Of a DNA stretch of 64,000 nucleotides, positions 25,025 to 36,564 are shown piece by piece (the first letter of the stretch is position 1; each line of letters opens with the position of its first letter). Source of the stretch: Sphaerisporangium perillae (GTDB lineage: Bacteria > Actinomycetota > Actinomycetes > Streptosporangiales > Streptosporangiaceae). A program made the translations under genes and the position numbers. The stretch covers positions 57,813 through 121,812 of the forward strand of contig NZ_JALLPO010000032.1 of assembly GCF_023276435.1 (NCBI RefSeq), read 5' to 3'. The notes beneath the pieces are model-generated. The model was not told the origin of the DNA. It searched no databases and worked only from the letters and a program-made list of their open reading frames with translations.

Positions 25025-25848
25025 CGGTGCCCCCGCCGACGAACCAGGCTTTGACTCGGATCAACACCACGGTCGCGCACCCGGCCCGGATATACGACTA
25101 CCTGCTGGGCGGCAAGGACAACTACGCGGCTGACCGTGAGGCTGCCGAGCAACTCGTCAAGGTCTCGCCGGGCACACGTGCCGGTGTCCGGGCCCACCGC
25201 GCCTTCCTCCGCCGGGCAGTGCACCACCTCGCCGCCGAGGCCGGAATCGACCAGTTCCTCGACATCGGCACCGGCATCCCCACCCAGGGCAACACCCACC
25301 AGGTCGCACAGAAGGCCAACCCCAAGGCTCGGGTGGTCTACGTGGACAACGACCCGATCGTCCTGCTCCACGGCCGCGCCCTCCTGACCGGCAGCCCCAC
25401 CGGGACGACCAGGGTGATCGAGGCCGATCTCCGGCAGCCGGAGATGATCCTCTCCGACCCCGACGTCCAGAAAGTGATCGACTTCAGCCGTCCGGTGGCC
25501 GTCATCATGGCGGGCGTCTTGCACTTCATCACCGACGAAGAGGACCCCTACGGAATCGTCGAGCAGTTCAAGGCCGCCGTTCCGTCGGGCAGCCACCTGC
25601 TGCTGTCGCACATCACGCTCGACTTCGCCCCCCAGGTACGCAAGGAGGACTTCACCAAGCCCTATGACAACAGCACCGCGCCCATGGTGCCCCGCACGCA
25701 CGCCGAGGTGGTGCGGCTCTGCCAGGGCTGGCAGATGATCGATCCGGGCATGGTCGAGGTGGTGCGATGGCGGCCGGACGAGGTGCAGGACGCGATTCCA
25801 GGTGACCGTCACGCCTGGGCGTACGGCGGCGTCGCCATCAAGCCCTGA
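25012..25848 (+). CDS. S-adenosylmethionine-dependent methyltransferase, DUF574 type
   Basis: The protein has 278 residues. It has the actinomycete DUF574 pattern: PARIYDYLLGGKDNYAADRE near residue 22, FLDIGTGIPTQGNTHQVAQ (SAM-binding glycine motif) near 82, VVYVDNDPIVLLHGRALL and VIMAGVLHFITDEEDPYGIV. Members are abundant in Streptomyces and Streptosporangiales; their substrates are largely unknown. It sits alone between hydrolase debris and a CBM13 protein, with no evident functional link. The start is supported by GAGGAG five bases upstream. Confidence 0.88.
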   Translation: MPDLTVPPPTNQALTRINTTVAHPARIYDYLLGGKDNYAADREAAEQLVKVSPGTRAGVRAHRAFLRRAVHHLAAEAGIDQFLDIGTGIPTQGNTHQVAQKANPKARVVYVDNDPIVLLHGRALLTGSPTGTTRVIEADLRQPEMILSDPDVQKVIDFSRPVAVIMAGVLHFITDEEDPYGIVEQFKAAVPSGSHLLLSHITLDFAPQVRKEDFTKPYDNSTAPMVPRTHAEVVRLCQGWQMIDPGMVEVVRWRPDEVQDAIPGDRHAWAYGGVAIKP

Positions 25849-26787
<939 letters not shown>

Positions 26788-26799
26788 GACTAAGAGCCG

Positions 26800-26838
26800 G
26801 TCACCGGCCTCGCGGCCATCGCCGCCGAGGCCGGTGAC
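26800..26838 (+). terminator. Hairpin terminator after the CBM13 protein
   Basis: A perfect 13-bp stem, GTCACCGGCCTCG paired with CGAGGCCGGTGAC, starts 13 bp after the stop, with further pairing inside the loop. It should separate the CBM13 gene from the GntR gene. Confidence 0.75.
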
Positions 26839-26932
26839 TCGCCGCGGTGACGCTCGTCCGGACCTCTGTGGCCACACCGGGAGTCAGCGCTCGGGCGCCG
26901 CTACTCTGATGGCCACCGCTGAGGAGGCTGAC

Positions 26933-27640
26933 ATGGGCGTCATCGAGACCGCGATCGAGACCATCAAGCAGATGATCCTTGATGGCGAGCTTCGTCCAGG
27001 ACAACAGCTTCCGGTCGAGAAGGACCTGGCGGAACAGCTGGGCGTCGCTCGTAACACGCTGCGCGAGGCCGTGCGCGCGCTGATCGCCATGAGGATCCTG
27101 CAGACGCGCCAGGGCGACGGCACCTACGTGACGAGCCTCTCCCCCGGTTTGCTGCTCGACGGCATGAGCTTCGCCGCCGAGCTCCACCGGGAGGTCGGGG
27201 CCGGGGAGTTCATGCACGTGCGCCGGATCCTGGAGCCGGAGGCGACGGCGCTCGCGGCCGCACGCATTTCCGACGCCGACCTGGCGCGGCTCGGCGACCT
27301 GCTCGACGAGGCCGAACGGCTCGCCGCCGAGAGCACGATCGACCACGGCAAGTTGGTCGCCCTCGACCAGGACTTCCACTGCCTGATCGTTTCCCACTGC
27401 GGTAACGCCGTGCTCGCCGCCGTCGTCGAGAACATGTTCGGCCCCACCGTACGGGCCAGGATCTGGCGGGGCATGAGCGACCCCGAGGCGGTCCAGCGCA
27501 CCCTGAGAGAGCACCGCGCCATCCATCGGGCTCTGCTGGCGCGGGACGCCGAACGGGCCCGCCTGCACGCCGCCATACACGTCCTCGGCGTCGAGGACAG
27601 CCTCGCAAGCTTGCGCCTCGACGGCGCGTCCCATGTTTGA
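26933..27640 (+). CDS. GntR-family (FadR subfamily) transcriptional regulator
   Basis: The protein has 235 residues from the ATG at 26933, preceded by GAGGAGG. The winged helix reads GVARNTLREAVRALIAMRIL then QTRQGDGTYVTSL, and the FCD domain includes EFMHVRRILEPEATALAAAR and LVALDQDFHCLIVSHCGN with metal-binding residues. It is paralogous to the regulator at 52702-53421 (shared GDGTYVTSL and ILEPEATALAAAR-like segments). It stands alone, so its targets are unclear. Confidence 0.87.
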   Translation: MGVIETAIETIKQMILDGELRPGQQLPVEKDLAEQLGVARNTLREAVRALIAMRILQTRQGDGTYVTSLSPGLLLDGMSFAAELHREVGAGEFMHVRRILEPEATALAAARISDADLARLGDLLDEAERLAAESTIDHGKLVALDQDFHCLIVSHCGNAVLAAVVENMFGPTVRARIWRGMSDPEAVQRTLREHRAIHRALLARDAERARLHAAIHVLGVEDSLASLRLDGASHV

Positions 27641-28375
27641 GCACGTCGAGCCGAACGTCTCCTGCACGGGAGCACCGCCGAGACCAGGCTGCGGATGAAT
27701 CCCGGGAGTTCGTCCGAGAAGGACAGGACCGCTCCACCGCTCGCGGTTCGAGGAGAGGAGATTCCGAACCGATTCGTTGTCAGCGAGAACAATCGGTCGG
27801 ACGTGGTGCGGCCGGATCCCGTCACCGGCCATGGAGGGGGGTTCTCCCGTACCGGCACGGCCCGGAATCCGGCGCGGGGCGTCCGGGAGGGACACACATG
27901 GCCGGACATCCGGTGCCTGCCTGAGGGGTGACGGGTCCATCCGGTACCCGCCTCCGGTGCGATGAGTCGGACCCGTCGCGCCGAAGGCCCCCTCATAAGG
28001 CACCCCTCGCCGGGAAGGTGGCGAGGTCGGCCCACCGCCCCGAGCCCGTCTTCAGCCGGATACCGAGGGCGAGAATGTGAACGCTAACATTCGATCTTCG
28101 GGTTCAGCGCCCCTCTCCGTCGTCGGCTTGGCGGTGGTGGTGTTGCAGCGGAGCAAACACGACGCGGCGAGGTTCCGTCAAGGGTCCGCGCCGCGGGTTC
28201 GCCGGCGACGGCAGATCGCCCCCACTCTGATCAGGGGTATCGCGCGCGCGTCCGGTGCGGTGTGATGCAACTTTCATCCAGCCGCGACACGACGCGGCCG
28301 AGCCGCCACTCGCAGGATGAGGTGCGCGATGGGTTTCCCATCAGCGCGAGAGGCTCACCGGACACCCGATCACCC
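27641..28375. other. 735-bp region without genes, carrying orphan regulatory sites
   Basis: No supportable gene is present. The region holds a class-1 operator CGAACCGATTCG at 27765-27776 without an adjacent TTGACA promoter, and an orphan module 2 at 28076-28181 pointing left, where no minus-strand gene remains. Both suggest that one or more hydrolase genes were deleted here. Confidence 0.5.
28076..28181 (-). promoter_or_regulatory. Module 2, copy 1 (orphan): TTGACG-N18-TTTGCT promoter and TGTGAACGCTAACA operator
   Basis: Read on the minus strand, TTGACG (28181-28176) is followed after 18 bp by TTTGCT (28157-28152), then 62 bp later by TGTGAACGCTAACA (28089-28076), which lies within the longer palindrome GAATGT-N8-ACATTC (28073-28092). 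Three other copies precede the GH43, CE1-CBM2 and CE1-CBM13 genes. No gene lies downstream of this one. Confidence 0.6.
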
Positions 28376-28378
28376 GAT

Positions 28379-28479
28379 CGAACCGATTCGTCAGTGGTCT
28401 TGACATGTTACGCCGAGGTTTCCACACTGAATCCCCAAGGCGGCCATCTCCTGCCGGGGCCGGTGGTGGGTGGCAGGGG
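28379..28479 (+). promoter_or_regulatory. Module 1, copy B: LacI-type operator, promoter and leader hairpin
   Basis: Operator CGAACCGATTCG (28379-28390), TTGACA (28400-28405), 17-bp spacer, CACACT (28423-28428), then a hairpin CTCCTGCC (28448-28455) / GGCAGGGG (28472-28479) with loop CGGTGGTG. The stem tolerates a T-G pair where copies A and C have T-A. It drives a deleted GH10 remnant. Confidence 0.65.
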
Positions 28480-28597
28480 CCGCCGTCGGTGACACCAGTG
28501 GTGCCGCGGTGTTGCCACGGTGCGGCGATGGGCCGGCCCCGTCGGTCGCTCAGGTGTTCCTTGCGTGTTCCCCTTTCCCACCAGATCCCATCGACGC

Positions 28598-28836
28598 ATG
28601 GAGGCGGCGGCGCAGAGCGGCCGGTCAACGAGGCCTTCGCCGACGGCGGCGACCTGATCATCTGGGACTGCAACGGGCAGCCCAACCAGCAGTGGCGGTT
28701 CAACGCCGACGGCACCATCACCGCGGTCGGCGCCAACAAGTGCCTGGACGTGCCGGACAACGCCACCACCAACGGCACCAAGCTGGCCGTCTGGTCGTGC
28801 AACGGCGGAACCAACCAGCGCTGGACCCACACCTGA
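28598..28836 (+). pseudogene. GH10 xylanase-CBM13 remnant with three deletion joints
   Basis: The ribosome-site context ATGGAGGC of the GH10 family is fused to codons for AAAQSGR (mature N-terminus). These join, out of frame, to VNEAFADGG (the GH10 acid/base region) and then directly to [20 protein letters not shown] and the rest of a CBM13 ending NQRWTHT. Intact homologues at 48987 and 63479 show the missing parts. The frame is broken at the first joint, so no product is expected, though the lectin part is open. Confidence 0.75.
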
Positions 28837-28880
28837 ATACACGGCGGCAAGCCGACCGGTCCACCTCAGAAGGAGAAACA

Positions 28881-30404
28881 ATGCGGCCTTCATCCGATCC
28901 GATACCAGGCTGTACAGCTCGTGGAGGGCGCTCGCCGGCTCGCATCGCCGCCTGTGTGGCGGCAGTGCTGACCACGGTGCTGGCGATCACGTTGACCTGG
29001 ACGCTACCGGCGTCGGCGGCGGCGGCGCTGGTCAGCGCGGCGTCGGGGCGGTGTCTCGACGTCAAGGGCGACGCCGGCGCGCCGGGCACCGCGCTGGACA
29101 TCTGGGACTGCAGCGGCCAGGCCAACCAGGCGTTCGAGTTCACCTCCGCGGGTGAGCTGCGGACGTTCAACGGCACGCGATGCGTGGACGCGTACGGCAA
29201 CCAGACCTCGCCCGGCACGCAGGTGATCATCTGGTCGTGCAACGGACAGGCCAACCAGAAGTGGCGGCAGAACGCCGACGGCTCCATCACCGGCACGCAG
29301 TCGGGCCTGTGCCTGGACGTCAACCAGGCCGGCACCGCCAACGGCACCCCCGTCATCCTGTGGACCTGCAACGGACAGGCCAACCAGAAGTGGAGCTCGT
29401 CGACGTCGCCGACGCCCACACCCACGCCCCCGCCGCCCGGCGCGCGCCCGTGTGACATCTACGCTTCGGGCGGTACGCCGTGCGTGGCCGCGCACAGCAC
29501 GACGCGGGCGCTCTACGGTTCCTACAGCGGGAACCTGTACCAGGTCAGGCGCTCATCGGACAACACGACCAGGAACATCGGCGTGCCGGCCGCGGGCGGC
29601 TCCGCCAACGCCGCGGCCCAGGACTCCTTCTGCGCCGGCACCTCGTGCGTCATCACGGTCGTCTACGACCAGTCCGGCAGAGGCAACGACCTGTGGTACC
29701 AGGGATCGGGCGTGGTCCCCGGCTCGCCCCAGAGCAGGCCCGCGACCGCGACGTCGGAGTCGCTGACGGTCAGCGGGAACAAGGCCTACTCGCTGTACAT
29801 CAACCCCGGTAACAGCTACTGGAGGGACGGCCACCTGACCGGCGTCCCGACCGGCACCGCGCCCGAAGGCATGTACATGGTGACCAGCGGAACGCACGTC
29901 AACGGCGGCTGCTGCTTCGACTACGGCAACAGCGAGACGACCCGCAAAGCCGACGCCGCCGGGGCCATGGACGCGATCAACTTCAGCACCCAGTGCTGGT
30001 TCGGCGGCTGCTCCGGCACCGGCCCCTGGGTCCAGGCCGATCTCGAATGGGGGCTGTTCCCCGGCGGCAGCCAGAGCTGGAACCCCAACCAGCGGGCCTT
30101 CCCCCACAAGTTCGTCACCGCGACGCTGAAGAACAACGGCACGACCAGGTTCGCGATCAAGGGAAGCAACGCCCAGTCCGGCGGCCTGTACACCCTCTAC
30201 GACGGAGCGCTTCCCCCGGGATACAACCCCATGAAGAAGCAGGGCGCCATCATCCTGGGCAGCGGTGGTGACTGCTGCAAGCCGGACGGCGGCGCCAACC
30301 TCAGCGCGGGCACCTTCTACGAAGGAGCCATGGTCGCGGGCTACCCGTCCGACGCCACCGAGAACGCGGTGCAGGCCAACATCATCGCCGCCGGCTACCG
30401 CTGA
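28881..30404 (+). CDS. Secreted alpha-L-arabinofuranosidase, GH54 catalytic domain with N-terminal CBM13
   Basis: The protein has 507 residues from the ATG at 28881 (AAGGAG upstream). Signal peptide to about residue 40 (LPASAAA), CBM13 to about 172 (NQAF, NQKW, NQKW repeats), a Thr/Pro linker, then a GH54 ArabFuran-catal domain from GARPCDIYASGGTPCVAAHS to the C-terminus. VQADLEWGLFPGGSQSWNP probably holds the nucleophile Glu, and GTFYEGAM is also conserved. GH54 enzymes usually end with a CBM42 (AbfB) domain; that is absent and the CBM13 is at the N-terminus instead. It removes arabinose from arabinan or arabinoxylan. Confidence 0.87.
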   Translation: MRPSSDPIPGCTARGGRSPARIAACVAAVLTTVLAITLTWTLPASAAAALVSAASGRCLDVKGDAGAPGTALDIWDCSGQANQAFEFTSAGELRTFNGTRCVDAYGNQTSPGTQVIIWSCNGQANQKWRQNADGSITGTQSGLCLDVNQAGTANGTPVILWTCNGQANQKWSSSTSPTPTPTPPPPGARPCDIYASGGTPCVAAHSTTRALYGSYSGNLYQVRRSSDNTTRNIGVPAAGGSANAAAQDSFCAGTSCVITVVYDQSGRGNDLWYQGSGVVPGSPQSRPATATSESLTVSGNKAYSLYINPGNSYWRDGHLTGVPTGTAPEGMYMVTSGTHVNGGCCFDYGNSETTRKADAAGAMDAINFSTQCWFGGCSGTGPWVQADLEWGLFPGGSQSWNPNQRAFPHKFVTATLKNNGTTRFAIKGSNAQSGGLYTLYDGALPPGYNPMKKQGAIILGSGGDCCKPDGGANLSAGTFYEGAMVAGYPSDATENAVQANIIAAGYR

Positions 30405-30539
30405 CCTCCCGGCCCGCTCCCCCACCACGCGGGCGGCGCGAACGCCGGGGGCCCCGGCCCTGCCCGGCCCGGCGCCCCGGCCGCGGGGGCGCGGAGAAAC
30501 ACGCCCGGGCAACCGCGCCTTCACGTCCATGACACGCCA

Positions 30540-30587
30540 TTGACATCACTTGTGGCCGAGACCTAGGCTGCGTTCGAATCGATTCGA
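30540..30587 (+). promoter_or_regulatory. Promoter with LacI-type operator TCGAATCGATTCGA
   Basis: TTGACA (30540-30545) and TAGGCT (30564-30569) are 18 bp apart. A perfect 14-bp palindrome TCGAATCGATTCGA (30574-30587) follows immediately and would cover the transcription start. The operator matches those at 37879, 32970 and 56003. It is the likely promoter of the GH-A enzyme gene. Confidence 0.7.
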
Positions 30588-30607
30588 CGCAGGACATCCT
30601 GGGATGA

Positions 30608-32560
<1,953 letters not shown>

Positions 32561-32633
32561 CCCGGTGACCCGGTGACCCACGAGGATCACTAGGGCCCGC
32601 ACGGAGTCCTGTTCTTGGACGGGCCGCGGCTGG

Positions 32634-32924
32634 ATGCACAAGACGACCCCGCACATCCGGAGACGCGGTCCGACGGAAGGAGGAATCAAGCCCCTCGCAA
32701 GCCTGAGAAGGGCGCTCGCGGCCGGTGCGAGCGCGTTGATCGCCACCGCCGCCTGCCTGGTCGGCGGCGGTGCCGCCCAGGCCGCGGCGTCACTGCCGTG
32801 TGACATCTACGCCGCGGGCGGCACGCCGTGTGTGGCGGCGCACAGCACCACCCGAGCGCTGTACGGCACCTACAACGGCCCGCTGTACCCGCGCCGGCCT
32901 GTGCGGCGGCGACGACGGCCGTGA
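32634..32924 (+). pseudogene. GH54 arabinofuranosidase N-terminal remnant
   Basis: KPLASLRRALAAGASALIAT then ACLVGGGAAQAA form a signal peptide, followed by LPCDIYAAGGTPCVAAHSTT and RALYGTYNGPLY, the first 32 residues of a GH54 domain (compare the gene at 28881). The sequence then runs into arginine-rich noise and stops. The ribosome site GGAGGA is followed by ATC AAG where ATG AAG would be expected, so the start codon also appears mutated. About 300 residues are missing. Confidence 0.75.
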
Positions 32925-32926
32925 AA

Positions 32927-32960
32927 GGCCCGGCGGCGAGATCCTTCTCACCGCCGGGCC
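32927..32960. terminator. Strong hairpin between convergent transcription units
   Basis: A perfect 10-bp stem GGCCCGGCGG/CCGCCGGGCC (32927-32936 and 32951-32960) with a 14-nt loop is followed by CGTTCCTT. It can end transcription from the left and, in the other direction, from the alpha-glycosidase gene that stops at 33005. Confidence 0.7.
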
Positions 32961-32969
32961 CGTTCCTTA

Positions 32970-32981
32970 CGAATCGATTCG
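32970..32981. promoter_or_regulatory. Orphan LacI-type operator CGAATCGATTCG
   Basis: This 12-bp palindrome matches the operator class of the LacI gene at 38016, but lies beyond the terminator at the 3' end of a minus-strand gene, with no plus-strand gene downstream. It may remain from a deleted promoter. Confidence 0.45.
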
Positions 32982-33004
32982 ATTTTCCGGAGACCGCGCC
33001 CATC

Positions 33005-34732
33005 TCAGGAGGAAGGCACCGTCACCCTTCCCTCCCGGCGCTCGTGGGCGGCGGCGAGGATGAGATACGCGCTGGCCGTCCAGGTATAGGCGCGGTCGCG
33101 GAGGCCCGCGCCGCTGCGGGCGTCGAAGTTCTCCGCGAACCCCGACTTCTCGCACAGGGTGCGGAAGCGCGCGCTGATCTCGTCGGCCAGCTCCGCGTAT
33201 CCGGCGCGGCGAAGCCCGTCCTCGATCAGGACGGTGGAGGGCGCCCAGATGGGCCCGCGCCAGTAGCCGTCGTCCTGGTAGTGCGGGGAGGTCGTCAGCT
33301 CCGTGGCGAGCCCGAACGCCGTCAGGTGCGTCTCGATGCCGCTCGCCAGCGACGCGCGGACCGCTTCGGGCAGTTCCTCCCCCAGCACGATCGGCATCAG
33401 GTCGAGCAGGCTGGAGCTGGACCACGTGCGTCTCGAATGCGCGCTCCGGGCGACGAACCGGTCGACGCTCCACAGCTCGGCGAGCAGCGCGTCGCGCATA
33501 CGGTCGGCCGCCCGCGACCAGTGAGCCGAGTCCGCGGGCCAGGCGAGCCCGGCGGCCAGACGGGCGAGCTCGCGCATCTGGAGGATGAGAAAGGCGGCCA
33601 GGTCGGCGGTCTCGACGACGCGCTCGGAATCGAAGGTGGTGGCATTGTCCCAGCCGCTGTCGTTGCCATGCTGGTAGTGGGCGAGCTCGTGACCAGGGAC
33701 ACGCCGGTGGGTCAGCCAGAAGGACGTCCACCGCTCCAGCCGGCGATAGACCTCGGCCGGTTCGTGTTCGTGCGACGGATCCAGATGCCGCAGGGCCCAA
33801 CCGTGGATGGGCGGCTTGACGAAGTTGTAGAGGATCTCGGAGTGCGTGACGGAGTCGGGCAGCGCGCCGGCGGCGTCCTGGTGGTCGAACACTATGTGAA
33901 ACTGGTCCCACGCCAGGTCCGGCAGGCCGTCCGCGAGGGCGATGGCGTTGAAGCAGTGGTCCCAGCTCCACACCTTGTCCATCCAGTGCTTGGACATCAG
34001 CACCGCCGGGCGGCTGAGGAACCCCGCCGGACGCACGGTGGCCGACCACAGGACGTAGGCGGCAAGCTCCGCGGCCGGGGTCCGATCACTGCGCCAGGGC
34101 CCCACGGCGTCGCGGAAAGCCTCGAACTCGGCCTGCGCGGCCGAGACCACCTGCTCGAAGCCGTTCCCCCGCGTGTAGGGGGCGCGGGCGGCCTCGTACT
34201 CCTCGATGGCGATCTCCCACGGTTCGTCGTCGCCGGGCATCACGACGCCGCGCACGGCCGTGCCCAGAACCTGCGCGCCGAGGTATTCGGCGACGCGTCC
34301 CTCGAGAAGCGTGACGCGGTAGCGGCGGCCGGTCTGGTAGACGGTGAAGACCCATGAGCCGTCGCCGGGATCCTGGTAGAAGTACGGGCCGCTGAACGGC
34401 GTCAGGACCGCGTCGGCCGCCAGCAGGCGCAGCCCGAGGCCAAGGCCGCGCACCCGCACCGTGTCCGGGCTCTCGTAGGCGACGTCGATCCGTCCGGCGT
34501 CGCAGGTCCAGGTGAGCCGGTGCGGCGCGGCGGTGACGGCCGTCTCTGCGCGGGCGCCCTTCACGGTCGGGATCAGCCGCAGGATCGGATGCATGCCCGT
34601 CTGGTGCGACACCAGATGGACGTCCTGCGCGTAGGTCTTCTCGGCGATCACCGCGGAGAAGCCGAACCAGGATCCGCGGAAGCTGAACGGGATCTCCTGC
34701 GGGGAGAACACCGGCCCGGCGGCGACGGTCAT
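33005..34732 (-). CDS. Intracellular six-hairpin alpha-glycosidase (GH63/MGH1-like)
   Basis: The protein has 575 residues with no signal peptide. An N-terminal beta-domain (1-190) precedes an (alpha/alpha)6 barrel with KHWMDKVWSWDHCFNAIALA (catalytic Asp in WDHCFNA), FDHQDAAGALPDSVTHSEIL, GNDSGWDNATTFD and YWRGPIWAPSTVLIEDGLRR. These are hallmarks of the GH63/GH37/mannosylglycerate-hydrolase group. The ATG at 34732 fits the conserved domain start. It is the last gene of a LacI-controlled operon with a CUT1 transporter, so it likely cleaves the imported oligosaccharide in the cytoplasm. The substrate is unproven. Confidence 0.8.
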   Translation of the reverse strand: MTVAAGPVFSPQEIPFSFRGSWFGFSAVIAEKTYAQDVHLVSHQTGMHPILRLIPTVKGARAETAVTAAPHRLTWTCDAGRIDVAYESPDTVRVRGLGLGLRLLAADAVLTPFSGPYFYQDPGDGSWVFTVYQTGRRYRVTLLEGRVAEYLGAQVLGTAVRGVVMPGDDEPWEIAIEEYEAARAPYTRGNGFEQVVSAAQAEFEAFRDAVGPWRSDRTPAAELAAYVLWSATVRPAGFLSRPAVLMSKHWMDKVWSWDHCFNAIALADGLPDLAWDQFHIVFDHQDAAGALPDSVTHSEILYNFVKPPIHGWALRHLDPSHEHEPAEVYRRLERWTSFWLTHRRVPGHELAHYQHGNDSGWDNATTFDSERVVETADLAAFLILQMRELARLAAGLAWPADSAHWSRAADRMRDALLAELWSVDRFVARSAHSRRTWSSSSLLDLMPIVLGEELPEAVRASLASGIETHLTAFGLATELTTSPHYQDDGYWRGPIWAPSTVLIEDGLRRAGYAELADEISARFRTLCEKSGFAENFDARSGAGLRDRAYTWTASAYLILAAAHERREGRVTVPSS

Positions 34733-34764
34733 GAAGTGAGAGCCCTTCTGGAAGAGGAGGCCGG

Positions 34765-35583
34765 TCAGCTCTTCACCGCGCCCGCGGTGACACCCGCGGC
34801 GACGTAGCGCTGCGCGATGACGAGCAGGACGGCCGTGGGTATGGAGGCGATCACGGCGGTGGCCATGATGGCGTTCCACTGCTGGTTGTTGTTGCCGATG
34901 TAGTGGTAGATGCCGAGCGTGATCGGCTGGAACGCGCCGCCTTGGTCCAACGTGCTCGCGAAGACGAAGTCCGACCAGGCCCACAGGAACGCGAACAGCG
35001 ACACCGTGATGATGGAGTTGCGGCTGACCGGCACGATGATCGACCAGAAGGTCCGCACGGTTCCGGCGCCGTCCACCCGTGCCGCCTGCATGAGCTCCTC
35101 AGGGATGCCGGACATGAACGTGGTGAGGATCAGCACCGCGAACGGCGCGGCCAGTGTGGAGTCGGCCACGATCAGTCCCGTGACCGTGTTGAGCATGCCG
35201 ACGTTGAGGAAGATGGCGTAGAACCCCATCGCCATGATGATCCCCGGGATCATCTGCGCGATCAGCAGGACGAAGCTCAGCGTCCCGCCGCCGCGTGGGC
35301 GCAGCTTCGCCAGCGAGTAGGCGGCGGGTGTCGCGACCAGCAGGGTCAGCGCCACCGTGCCCAGGCCCACGACCAGGCTGATCCCCAGGTAGGGCAACTG
35401 CTGGTCGAGGGCGGCCCGATAGCCCTCCAGGGTGCCCTTGACGGGGAACCAGGAAGGCGGGCTCTTGCGCATGTCCTGCTCTCGCGTGAAGGACACGTTG
35501 ATCATCCAGTAGACGGGGAACAGCATCACGCCGGTCAGCACCAGCCCGATCGCGGTCTTCCCCCACCTGCGCGCGTCCGTCAT
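34765..35583 (-). CDS. CUT1 sugar ABC transporter permease (MalG type)
   Basis: The protein has 272 residues from the ATG at 35583, which overlaps the MalF-type stop. It begins RWGKTAIGLVLTGVMLFPVY and has the EAA loop ELMQAARVDGAGTVRTFWSI (near residue 170) and a final QRYVAAGVTAGAVKS tail. It forms the channel with the gene at 35580-36545. The open frame upstream of 35583 is a shadow of the neighbouring gene. Confidence 0.88.
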   Translation of the reverse strand: MTDARRWGKTAIGLVLTGVMLFPVYWMINVSFTREQDMRKSPPSWFPVKGTLEGYRAALDQQLPYLGISLVVGLGTVALTLLVATPAAYSLAKLRPRGGGTLSFVLLIAQMIPGIIMAMGFYAIFLNVGMLNTVTGLIVADSTLAAPFAVLILTTFMSGIPEELMQAARVDGAGTVRTFWSIIVPVSRNSIITVSLFAFLWAWSDFVFASTLDQGGAFQPITLGIYHYIGNNNQQWNAIMATAVIASIPTAVLLVIAQRYVAAGVTAGAVKS

Positions 35584-36545
35584 GAGAGGCTCTGCTTTCG
35601 CTGCACACGGATGTAGACGAGCCCGAAGAACAGGGCCATCACGATCAGCAGGTTGCCGACCGCCGCCCCGGGGCCGAACGCCGGCAGCAGGTTGCCGAAC
35701 CCCAGTCGGTAGGACCAGGTGGCGAAGGTGGTGGAGGAACCGCTCGGCCCGCCCCTGGTCATGATCCAGATGATGTCGAACACCTTCAGCGTGTAGACCA
35801 GCCCCAGCAGCAGCGTGACCGCCGACACCGGGCGCAGCAGGGGGAAGGTCACCTTCCAGAACCGCTGCCAGCCGGCCGCCCCGTCCAGCGCGGCCGCCTC
35901 GTGTATGGCCGGGTCGATGGCCTGGAGACCCGAGTACAGCACCACCAGATTGAACGGAACGCCGATCCAGATGTTGGCGATGGTGACCGACCACAGCGAC
36001 CAGTCGGGCGAGGTCAGCCAGTGGACCGGTTCGGCGCCGAACGCGCCGAGCACGGCGTTGACGACCCCGGAGTCGCTGTTGAACATCCACGACCAGGTGG
36101 ACGACGACACGATCAGCGGCAGCAGCCACGGCACCAGGAACAGCGCCCGCAGGACGGCCGACAACCGGAAGTTCTTGAGGAAGAACATGGCCAGGGCGAG
36201 CCCGATGGTGAACTGGAAGGCCAGCGAAACCAGCGTGAACACCGCCGTGTGCCACAGGGCGGGCCCGAATGTCGCGTCGCCGAGGACCTCGGCGTAGTTT
36301 GCGAACCCGGTGAAGGGCGCGTCCCCCTGGACGAAGGAGCGCACCGTGTAGTGCCGCAGGCTCAGCTCGACGTTGCGGTACAACGGGTAGGCGTAGAACA
36401 CCAGCAGGTAGACGACCACCGGCGCCAGGAAGGCCCATGCCGCCCACTGGCCGGACCGGGGGCGCGATGCCGCCCGCCGGCCTCCGCCCGCCGCCGGTGC
36501 GGGCCGGTCGGCGGCGGGGGCCGGCGCCTGTGTCACTCGATTCAT
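35580..36545 (-). CDS. CUT1 sugar ABC transporter permease (MalF type)
   Basis: The protein has 321 residues. A Pro/Ala-rich cytoplasmic tail (to about 30) precedes six membrane helices. YPLYRNVELSLRHYTVRSF, FAMFFLKNFRLS-like helices and the EAA loop HEAAALDGAAGWQRFWKVTF (near residue 212) identify the family. It lies 19 bp after the receptor gene and overlaps the next permease by 4 bp. Confidence 0.88.
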   Translation of the reverse strand: MNRVTQAPAPAADRPAPAAGGGRRAASRPRSGQWAAWAFLAPVVVYLLVFYAYPLYRNVELSLRHYTVRSFVQGDAPFTGFANYAEVLGDATFGPALWHTAVFTLVSLAFQFTIGLALAMFFLKNFRLSAVLRALFLVPWLLPLIVSSSTWSWMFNSDSGVVNAVLGAFGAEPVHWLTSPDWSLWSVTIANIWIGVPFNLVVLYSGLQAIDPAIHEAAALDGAAGWQRFWKVTFPLLRPVSAVTLLLGLVYTLKVFDIIWIMTRGGPSGSSTTFATWSYRLGFGNLLPAFGPGAAVGNLLIVMALFFGLVYIRVQRKQSLS

Positions 36546-36564
36546 GCTCGCGTCGTCCGGATGC